DNA from: an uncultured Clostridia bacterium | GTDB lineage: Bacteria; Bacillota; Clostridia; Christensenellales; Aristaeellaceae | DNA length: 7,177 bases | NCBI GenBank assembly: GCA_934631055.1 | Contig: CAKTXP010000123.1 | Span: 1-7,177, forward strand | Direction of reading: 5' to 3' | Shown here: positions 1 through 5,282 of the stretch, in pieces | How the letters are laid out: every line of letters begins with the position of its first letter | Numbering within the stretch: position 1 is the stretch's first letter | Made by a program: the position numbers and the translations under genes | Notes under the pieces: generated by a model | What the model saw: the letters and a program-made list of their open reading frames with translations, nothing else | The model's database searches: none | What the model was told of the DNA's origin: nothing

Positions 1-897
1 GGCGACAGCTACGGCAAGTTTGTCGTAGAGCCGCTTGAGCATGGCTTTGGCCAGACGCTGGGAAATTCCCTGCGCCGCGTGCTGCTCAGCTCTCTGCCGG
101 GCGTTGCCGTTTCCAGCATCCGCATTGAGGGCATCCAGCATGAGTTTTCCGCCGTTCCCGGCGTGAAAGAGGACGTTGCAGAGATCATCCTCAACCTGAA
201 AGAGCTTTCCGCCAAGCTGTATTGCGACGGGCCCAAGACGGTGTCTATCAACGTCAAGGGTCCCTGTGAGCTGACTGCGGCTGCCCTCGCGGTGGACGAT
301 CAGATCGAAGTCATCAACCGCGATCTGCACATCGCCACCCTCAACGAGGATGCCGACCTCATTATGCACCTGACCCTCGAAAAGGGTCGCGGCTATGTGA
401 GCGCAGCGAACAACAAAAATCCCAATACGCCCATCGGGGTCATCCCGACGGATTCCATCTTTACGCCTATCCGCAAGGTGAACTACACCGTCGAAAACAC
501 CCGCGTTGGTCAGGAGACCGATTACGATCGACTGACCCTCGAAGTCTGGACCGACGGAAGCATCCAGCCGGATGAAGCCATCAGCACCGCCGCGAAGATC
601 CTCAACGGACACCTCAAGCTGTTCATGGATCTGACCGATCAGGTGGTGACCATCGGCTTCAACGAGAAGGAAGACGATCACCGCGAGAAAGTGCTGGAGA
701 TGACGATCGAGGAGCTCGATCTGTCCGTCCGTGCTTACAACTGCCTCAAGCGCGCCGGTATCAACACCGTTGCCGAGCTTGTGCAGCGCAATCAGGAAGA
801 CATGATGAAGGTTCGCAATCTGGGCAAAAAGTCCTTGGAAGAGGTCGAGCAGAAGCTCGCCGCTCTGGGTCTTGCCCTGCGTGCCAACGACGAGTAA
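1..897 (+). CDS. rpoA: DNA-directed RNA polymerase subunit alpha, 5' partial
   Basis: Alpha subunit of bacterial RNA polymerase. Its N-terminal domain dimerises and nucleates beta/beta' assembly, and its C-terminal domain contacts UP-element DNA and activators. The frame is open from base 1, so the start lies upstream; against the usual 314-315 residues about 15-20 N-terminal residues are missing and 298 are present. The N-terminal domain is recognised from GKFVVEPLEHGFGQTLGNS near window residues 5-23, followed by LRRVLLSSLPG, the conserved dimer/assembly motif. The C-terminal domain occupies about residues 235-298. It contains RAYNCLKRAGI, whose Arg244 and Asn247 match the UP-element-contacting Arg265 and Asn268 of E. 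coli, and the helix-hairpin-helix segment NLGKKSLEEVEQKL. It ends at a TAA. rplQ follows on the same strand, the usual order. The domains are complete and I see no frameshift. Confidence 0.98.
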   Translation, partial: GDSYGKFVVEPLEHGFGQTLGNSLRRVLLSSLPGVAVSSIRIEGIQHEFSAVPGVKEDVAEIILNLKELSAKLYCDGPKTVSINVKGPCELTAAALAVDDQIEVINRDLHIATLNEDADLIMHLTLEKGRGYVSAANNKNPNTPIGVIPTDSIFTPIRKVNYTVENTRVGQETDYDRLTLEVWTDGSIQPDEAISTAAKILNGHLKLFMDLTDQVVTIGFNEKEDDHREKVLEMTIEELDLSVRAYNCLKRAGINTVAELVQRNQEDMMKVRNLGKKSLEEVEQKLAALGLALRANDE

Positions 898-1074
898 TCC
901 GGAACATCCGGCTTACAGATAAATACCTGCCCGAAAGGGCTATCAAGGTCGCGCCTAAGGGAAATATGGGCGCGGCGGGCAGAGCCTGATCCATGTCAAG
1001 TGGAGCAGGCTTCTTGCGTGCCGCGTGAAGAACTGTATTTGCAGGAGGCGGGCTGTAATAGGAGGATAAACAAA
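898..1074 (+). promoter_or_regulatory. Hairpin-rich spacer/leader between rpoA and rplQ
   Basis: This 177-base spacer is long for neighbouring genes of an r-protein operon and carries four consecutive inverted repeats. They are CCGGA/TCCGG (899-903/907-911, 3-nt loop), GCCC-GAAA-GGGC (929-940, a GNRA-type tetraloop), CGCGCC/GGCGCG (950-955/969-974) and AGCCTG/CAGGCT (983-988/1006-1011). None is followed by a U-tract, so none looks like an intrinsic terminator. A weaker imperfect repeat, TTCTT/AAGAA, spans 1011-1032. I see no convincing -35/-10 pair. The region could be a structured mRNA leader that controls rplQ translation, an RNA-processing site, or GC-rich chance structure. I know of no named leader of this type in front of rplQ. 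Confidence 0.35.
1060..1065 (+). promoter_or_regulatory. Ribosome binding site of rplQ
   Basis: A perfect AGGAGG lies 9 bases before ATG 1075. It fixes the start there and argues against the in-frame GTG at 1000, which would add 25 residues unlike any L17 N-terminus. Confidence 0.9.
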
Positions 1075-1587
1075 ATGGCTTATCAGCGTAAACTTGGCCG
1101 TACGGCCGCTCAGCGCAAGGCGCTTCTGCGCAATCAGGTGACCAACCTCATTTGGTATGGCCGTATCGAGACGACTCTCGCCCGCGCCAAGGAAGTTCGC
1201 AGCGCCGCCGAGCATCTGATCACGCTCGCGATTCGCGAATGCGACAACAACGTCTCTGTCGAGAAGACTTTCAACAACGATAAGGGACAGTCTGTCACCG
1301 TCACCGTGCAGAACGACGCCCCGAGCAAGCTGCATGCCCGCCGTCAGATCATGGCTTATCTGTACGACGTGAAGGAGCCGAAGCTGGATGACGAGTCCAA
1401 GAAGGCTTATGCGGAGCGTACCAAGGACGCGAAGTATCCGTGCGTCGAGAAGCTCTTCCGCGAGATCGCGCCGAAGTACAAGGCTCGCAACGCCGAGAAG
1501 AACTGCGCCGGCGGTTACACCCGCATTCTCAAGAAGGGCCCGCGCCGCGGCGACGCCGCCGAGATGGTCATTCTCGAGCTGATCTAA
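1075..1587 (+). CDS. rplQ: 50S ribosomal protein L17 (bL17), long insertion-bearing form
   Basis: Large-subunit ribosomal protein L17, located near the polypeptide exit tunnel. The N-terminal half shows the family signature: MAYQRKLGRT, then LLRNQV, then GRIETTLARAKEVR (about residues 29-42). The C-terminal signature is KLFREIAPKY (126-135) and GGYTRILKKGPRRGDAAEM (146-164). At 170 residues it is longer than the 120-127 of B. subtilis and E. coli. The extra length sits in two internal insertions, about residues 55-84 (between the ITLAIRE helix and KLHARRQ) and about 98-124 (between MAYL and VEKLF), plus a few residues before GGYTR. From memory, such insertions are common in Clostridia, so this reads as a lineage trait, not damage. 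ATG 1075 was chosen for its Shine-Dalgarno sequence and conserved N-terminus. It is the last gene of the operon, with a terminator 15 bases after its stop. Confidence 0.97.
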   Translation: MAYQRKLGRTAAQRKALLRNQVTNLIWYGRIETTLARAKEVRSAAEHLITLAIRECDNNVSVEKTFNNDKGQSVTVTVQNDAPSKLHARRQIMAYLYDVKEPKLDDESKKAYAERTKDAKYPCVEKLFREIAPKYKARNAEKNCAGGYTRILKKGPRRGDAAEMVILELI

Positions 1588-1601
1588 TCCCCTTTGTTAC
1601 C

Positions 1602-1640
1602 AAAGAAGCTGTTTCGCCGAAATGCGGAGCAGCTTCTTTT
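1602..1640 (+). terminator. Rho-independent terminator after rplQ
   Basis: A 16-pair stem (1602-1617 with 1624-1639) has ten perfect outer pairs (AAAGAAGCTG with CAGCTTCTTT), two inner G-T wobbles and a 6-nt loop, and it closes on TTTT at 1637-1640. It starts 15 bases after the rplQ stop and separates the r-protein operon from the GuaA-like gene. The T-run is short, so some read-through is possible. Confidence 0.85.
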
Positions 1641-1672
1641 GGAATATGCGGACAGATGATGCGCACCCCTGT

Positions 1673-1680
1673 GGGAGGGA
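1673..1680 (+). promoter_or_regulatory. Ribosome binding site of the GuaA-like gene
   Basis: GGGAGGGA lies 7 bases before ATG 1688. This selects 1688 over the in-frame ATG at 1622, which sits in the loop of the rplQ terminator and would add 22 residues with no counterpart in GuaA proteins. Confidence 0.85.
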
Positions 1681-1687
1681 ACGAAGC

Positions 1688-3127
1688 ATGAACGACATGA
1701 TCCTCATCCTCAACTATTCAGATGAATTTGCCGCGGAAGCGGCAAAAAGGCTGCGCGGCGAGCAGGTGTTCAGCAAGATCATCAGCGGAATGACGACGGC
1801 GGAGCAGATCCGCGAGATCGCGCCGAAAGGCATCATCCTATGCGGCGAAACGCAAAACGCGAAAGGCGTGCTGGATGCGCAGATCCTTTCGCTGGGCATT
1901 CCCATGCTGGCGCTGGGGCATGCTGCGCACATGCTAATTGCCGCGATGGGCGGCGCATGCGCAGGCGTTGCCATCAGCGGGAAGAAAGCCGCGATTCAGT
2001 ATGAGCATACGCAGCTCTTTGCCGACGTGGAGGGCGGAGAACGTTATCTTGAGGAGACGCTGACGCTGATGCTGCCAGTCGATGTGCAGGTGACGGCGAG
2101 CGCGGGCGGCTGCACCATCGCCTTTGAGGACAGCCGACGTAAGCTCTACGGCGTGCAGTTTGAGCTGGAACGGAACGATCCGGACAGCTCGACCATCCTC
2201 AAGAACTTTGCGCGCGATATCTGCGGCTGTACGCCATGGTTCACGATGGATGCGGCGCTGGCGCAGGCACGCCAAAAGCTTTCGGATGCGTCTATCGAAG
2301 GCGGGTATGCGGTATGCGGCGTCAGCGGCGGCGTGGATTCGACCGTCGCGGCGGTGCTTGCCCATCAGGCATTCGGCGAGCGCATGACGGCAATCTATGT
2401 GGAGACCGGCTTGATGCGCGAAGGCGAAAGCGTCAGTGTGCAGGAGGTATTTGAAAACCTTGGCATTCCGCTCAAAATCGTCGATCATTCTCAGACGATT
2501 TTGGAAGCGCTGAAGGGCAAGCAGACCATGAACCAAAAGCGCCGAGTGGTCTTTGAATGCCTGCATGACGAGATCATCCGCCAGGCGGAAGCGATGGAAG
2601 GCAAAAAGACGCTGGTCATGGGAACCAATTACAGCGATCTTTTGGGCGGCGCAAATGATGCGGCGTGGCGCGGATGCGGAATGACGGTTGTCGAGCCGCT
2701 GGCGTTCCTTTTCAGAAAGGAAGTCCGCTCGATTGCGGAAACGCTGGGGCTGGATGCAGCAATCGTTCAGCGCAAACCGTTCCCGATGATGGGCTTGGGC
2801 GCACGTATCATTGGCGAAGTCACGGAAGAGAGGCTTTGCGCGCTGCGCGCGGCGGATGCGATCTTCGCCGAAGAGATCCGCGAGGTCGGACTGAATAAGA
2901 AACTCTACAAGTATTTCCCGATCCTGGCGGATTCGGTGATGCCGATGGGCAGCTGCACGATCATCCTGCGGGCAGTCAACGTATCCGGCGCGATGCTCGT
3001 GCCTGCGCGCCTGCCCTACGATTTGGTCGAGCGCACGGTTGAACGCATTCTGAATCAGACGCCGACAGTCCGGCGGGTATTCTATGACCAGACGCCGACG
3101 CCGGTGGGCAAAGAGACATTTCAATAA
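1688..3127 (+). CDS. Divergent GMP synthase (GuaA) homologue with degenerate glutaminase domain
   Basis: 479 residues with the three-part GMP synthase layout: class I glutamine amidotransferase-like domain (about 1-182), ATP-pyrophosphatase domain (about 190-375) and C-terminal dimerisation domain (about 376-479). True GuaA makes GMP from XMP, ATP and glutamine. The ATP-binding P-loop SGGVDS (213-218) is intact, as are the QKRR, KPFP, GEVTEERL and ARLPYDLVER landmarks. The glutaminase is not. Where GuaA has GICYGMQ this protein reads ALGHAAH, so the catalytic Cys is Gly77; YGVQFHPEV reads YGVQFELER, so the His is Glu159, and only the Glu (161) remains. XMP-site motifs also differ. The lid SHHNVGG is absent, PFPGPGLA reads PFPMMGLG, and the C-terminal KPPATIEWE reads TPVGKETFQ. 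Homology-based annotation would probably call it guaA. I infer an ammonia-dependent or altered-substrate adenylating paralogue. The membrane-protein gene follows after 39 bases, so co-transcription is likely. Confidence 0.85.
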   Translation: MNDMILILNYSDEFAAEAAKRLRGEQVFSKIISGMTTAEQIREIAPKGIILCGETQNAKGVLDAQILSLGIPMLALGHAAHMLIAAMGGACAGVAISGKKAAIQYEHTQLFADVEGGERYLEETLTLMLPVDVQVTASAGGCTIAFEDSRRKLYGVQFELERNDPDSSTILKNFARDICGCTPWFTMDAALAQARQKLSDASIEGGYAVCGVSGGVDSTVAAVLAHQAFGERMTAIYVETGLMREGESVSVQEVFENLGIPLKIVDHSQTILEALKGKQTMNQKRRVVFECLHDEIIRQAEAMEGKKTLVMGTNYSDLLGGANDAAWRGCGMTVVEPLAFLFRKEVRSIAETLGLDAAIVQRKPFPMMGLGARIIGEVTEERLCALRAADAIFAEEIREVGLNKKLYKYFPILADSVMPMGSCTIILRAVNVSGAMLVPARLPYDLVERTVERILNQTPTVRRVFYDQTPTPVGKETFQ

Positions 3128-3154
3128 TGAAACTTCAGCCTATACCCATTCAAC

Positions 3155-3160
3155 GAGGTG
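3155..3160 (+). promoter_or_regulatory. Ribosome binding site of the membrane-protein gene
   Basis: GAGGTG lies 6 bases before ATG 3167. The GTG at 3158 that could start a three-residue-longer protein is itself part of this site, so 3167 is preferred. Confidence 0.75.
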
Positions 3161-3166
3161 CAGAAG

Positions 3167-4999
3167 ATGAAAAAATGCAATCCCAAGCTGGAAGGGCTGG
3201 CGGATATCCTGCGCGCGGGATTGATCGCGCTGGCGCTTTTTATGGATATGGAACTGAGAAGCTGGGATAATTACAGTAACTGGTTCGCGTCCTTTCAGCC
3301 GTATACGCTTGGCGTGAGCGCTGCTGCGGCAGTGACATTCATCGCTCTACGCTGGGGAAGGAAACATCTGTCTGCGCCTTCGAGGGGCATGCGTATCGCG
3401 GCGTTGTTTCTGGGCGCATGGCAGGTTGCGGCGGTCAGCGTCGCCAACACGGGCGATGTCAACCAGCCTTTTCTGACCAGCGGACAGATGATGAAAACAG
3501 TCGTTTTGGCGCTGGGCATGGCATGCTTGTTTACGCTGCTGTTCCGACTGCTGGAAGCCGGTCTGGATGGACGGCTGGATATAGGCGCGGCAGGCGATAG
3601 TCGGCTTTTGCGCTTGTACCGGTCGCATACGCTGGCGTTTTGTGCGGCTGTTGTGCTGCTTTGCTGGCTGCCGCAGATGGCAATCAGCTATCCGGGGTCG
3701 ATGAATTCGGATACGGAAAGCCAGTTCCGTCAGGCGATGGGCTGGCAGGCATGGGACGCGAACCATCCAACATTCGGTACGGCGCTGATCGCGCTCGCCG
3801 TGCATCTGGGATGGGCGGTTGGCAACGGCAATATCGGCATATTTGCGTATATTTTTATTCAGGCGTTGCTGGCGGCACTGGTCATCGGATACAGTCAGAT
3901 GTTGATGAAGCGGATGCGCGCGCCGCGCTGGTCCAGGCTGACGGCGTTGGGGCTGTGTGCATTGATGCCGGTCTATTGCGACAACATCACGGTCATCCTG
4001 AAAGACGTGCCGTATTCTTACGCCATGCTGCTTTTGCTGTGCGAAATGGCGCGCTGTATTTTTCTGGAAGATGCGGGGTACTTGAAAACGTTGGGATTTA
4101 TGGCGCGCATGGCAGCCGCAGGGGTGTTCCTGCTGAAAATACGGAACAATGGATTGCTGATCTGGGTTCCTATGGGGCTTGCGCTTTTTCTCTGGGCAAT
4201 CAAGAATCGAAGGGACAAGATGGGTTTTGTCGCGGCAGCTGTGCTGATTCCCATTCTGCTGGGCGCAGGGTTTGATGGCGTGATGAGTATGCGTGTGAAA
4301 TCCGTTCCGGCGAGTCCGCGTGAGGCACTGTCCCTGCCGATTCAACAGACGGCGCGCTTCGTTGTGGAATATGGCGACGAGGTTACGGAAGAAGAGCGCG
4401 CGATCATCGACAAAGTTATCGATTATAACGCCATCATCTATAAATATGACCCGATGATATCTGATCCGGTCAAATTTACCTATCGGGCGGATGCGACAGC
4501 GCAGGACGTCATGCGTTATCTGGGCGTATGGCTGAAACTGGCAGCGCGTCATCCGGATTGTTGTCTGGCGGCTACGCTGGTTCAGAATACGCTGCTGTTT
4601 GATCCGCAGACGTATAATCTGGCAATCTTTACCGGAACGGGATTGAGCGGGGAAGAAGCGCGGACGCTTGGCGTATCCCGAAGCGAAAAGCTCAGCAGGT
4701 TTGACCGGCTGGAGGATCAGCTTCATCGGCTTCTCTTTGGTTTCCCGTTTGTGATGCAGCTGAACACGATGGGCTTTTACTGCATCGTACTGCTTGGCGC
4801 ATGCGCGATTGCCGGAGGCAGAAAGCTGCGCGGCATGGGAAAGATCCTCATGCCTCAGACAATTACGATGGTTTCTTTGATTTTTGGTCCCTGCATCCAG
4901 AATCAGGATCGATATGGTTTCCCAATCGTTTACCTGATGCCGCTGGCGCTGGGCTGCCTGTCGTATGCGCTGAAAAAGAAGAACGATTCGCAGGAATAA
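3167..4999 (+). CDS. Polytopic membrane protein, DUF6020/GT-C glycosyltransferase-like
   Basis: 610 residues with about 14-15 hydrophobic segments, near residues 11-27, 46-62, 76-93, 109-127, 154-172, 203-219, 222-243, 257-272, 281-297, 310-345 (two), 352-369, 533-549, 559-574 and 583-601. A long hydrophilic region at about 370-525 is probably a large non-membrane domain. Conserved-looking loop motifs are YPGSMNSDTESQ (175-186) followed by NHP (199-201), ILKDVPYS (277-284), KIRNNGLL (324-331) and QDRYGFP (580-586) before the last segment. Acidic loop residues after early membrane spans plus RNNG and RY-P motifs recall the DUF6020 group, membrane proteins related to GT-C enzymes that use lipid-linked sugars. 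The family call is from memory of motif style, and substrate and function are unknown. No signal peptide is seen beyond the first membrane segment. It lies 39 bases after the GuaA-like gene and is probably co-transcribed, with a terminator 73 bases downstream. Confidence 0.8.
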   Translation: MKKCNPKLEGLADILRAGLIALALFMDMELRSWDNYSNWFASFQPYTLGVSAAAAVTFIALRWGRKHLSAPSRGMRIAALFLGAWQVAAVSVANTGDVNQPFLTSGQMMKTVVLALGMACLFTLLFRLLEAGLDGRLDIGAAGDSRLLRLYRSHTLAFCAAVVLLCWLPQMAISYPGSMNSDTESQFRQAMGWQAWDANHPTFGTALIALAVHLGWAVGNGNIGIFAYIFIQALLAALVIGYSQMLMKRMRAPRWSRLTALGLCALMPVYCDNITVILKDVPYSYAMLLLLCEMARCIFLEDAGYLKTLGFMARMAAAGVFLLKIRNNGLLIWVPMGLALFLWAIKNRRDKMGFVAAAVLIPILLGAGFDGVMSMRVKSVPASPREALSLPIQQTARFVVEYGDEVTEEERAIIDKVIDYNAIIYKYDPMISDPVKFTYRADATAQDVMRYLGVWLKLAARHPDCCLAATLVQNTLLFDPQTYNLAIFTGTGLSGEEARTLGVSRSEKLSRFDRLEDQLHRLLFGFPFVMQLNTMGFYCIVLLGACAIAGGRKLRGMGKILMPQTITMVSLIFGPCIQNQDRYGFPIVYLMPLALGCLSYALKKKNDSQE

Positions 5000-5072
5000 G
5001 AGGGGATGCCGTCCGGAAGCCGACAAATCGATAAAGAAGACGGGCTGTCAGGTTAAGCACGAGAAAAAATAG

Positions 5073-5113
5073 AAAAAGATGTGAGAAGGTATTGCCAACT
5101 CGCATCTTTTTTT
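5073..5113 (+). terminator. Rho-independent terminator after the membrane-protein gene
   Basis: A 13-pair stem (5073-5085 with 5099-5111, AAAAAGATG...CATCTTTTT, one G-T wobble) encloses a 13-nt loop that can itself form a GG/CC mini-stem. It ends in a run of seven T (5107-5113). The A-rich 5' arm also gives a T-rich run on the other strand, so it may work in both directions, though no convergent gene is in view. Confidence 0.88.
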
Positions 5114-5137
5114 ACTTTATAGGAAATGGCATAAAGT
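5114..5137. repeat. Inverted repeat ACTTTAT-N10-ATAAAGT, possible operator
   Basis: The two 7-base arms (5114-5120 and 5131-5137) are perfect inverted complements separated by 10 bases. The repeat starts right after the terminator and 142 bases before the alpha-galactosidase start, where a transcription-factor site for a sugar-use gene would be plausible. No clear -35/-10 promoter could be assigned beside it. The arms are AT-rich and short, so chance remains possible. Confidence 0.3.
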
Positions 5138-5183
5138 TTGCTCGCGTGCGTAGAGCTTTGAATCTTTACAGACTGTGGCGGAA

Positions 5184-5282
5184 ATGAAAGAGGAAAAATA
5201 CAGCGAAGTGGAGAAGAAATGGATAATGGATGCTAATGAACATCCTGCCGCTTTGGAAATAGACGAAGGAGGAAAAATATGA
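5184..5282 (+). CDS. Possible 32-residue small ORF overlapping the alpha-galactosidase start
   Basis: ATG 5184 opens a 32-codon frame rich in Lys and Glu (starts MKEEKYSEVEKK, ends IDEGGKI). Its TGA at 5280-5282 overlaps the downstream ATG as ATGA, the arrangement typical of translational coupling. No membrane segment, signal peptide or known family is visible. The upstream sequence gives only a weak, badly spaced GGCGG, and a GTG at 5175 is no better placed. Because the alpha-galactosidase has its own excellent Shine-Dalgarno inside this frame, the overlap may be accidental. It could also be a leader peptide or the remnant of a lost gene. Confidence 0.25.
   Translation: MKEEKYSEVEKKWIMDANEHPAALEIDEGGKI
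5266..5272 (+). promoter_or_regulatory. Ribosome binding site of the alpha-galactosidase gene
   Basis: AAGGAGG lies 6 bases before ATG 5279, which is where GH36 N-terminal homology begins (MICYLKEQKLLILETE). This sets the start. Confidence 0.88.

Noticed and set aside
1000..1074. N-terminal extension of L17 from GTG 1000
   Set aside because: It has no Shine-Dalgarno, the extra residues match no L17 N-terminus, and AGGAGG sits correctly before ATG 1075.
1602..1640. Possible L17 downstream element RNA (known 3' of rplQ in Lactobacillales)
   Set aside because: The sequence is fully explained by a single intrinsic-terminator hairpin with a T-run, and the organism does not look like Lactobacillales.
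1622..1687. N-terminal extension of the GuaA-like protein from ATG 1622
   Set aside because: The ATG is in the loop of the rplQ terminator, has no ribosome binding site, and the extra residues lie outside the amidotransferase fold.
1934..3124. Long minus-strand open frame of 396 residues opposite the GuaA-like gene
   Set aside because: It lies wholly over a gene with clear homology, its translation is Arg/His/Gln/Ala-rich with no recognisable motif, and it arises from GC-biased codon positions on the + strand.
3127..3270. 47-codon frame starting in the stop codon of the GuaA-like gene (TAATG overlap)
   Set aside because: There is no ribosome binding site, it overlaps the start of the membrane-protein gene out of frame, and the peptide resembles nothing.
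3347..5026. Long minus-strand open frame of 559 residues opposite the membrane-protein gene
   Set aside because: It has the same shadow composition (Arg, Gln and His runs) and no family motif. The + strand frame has regular membrane segments, a good ribosome binding site and a terminator.
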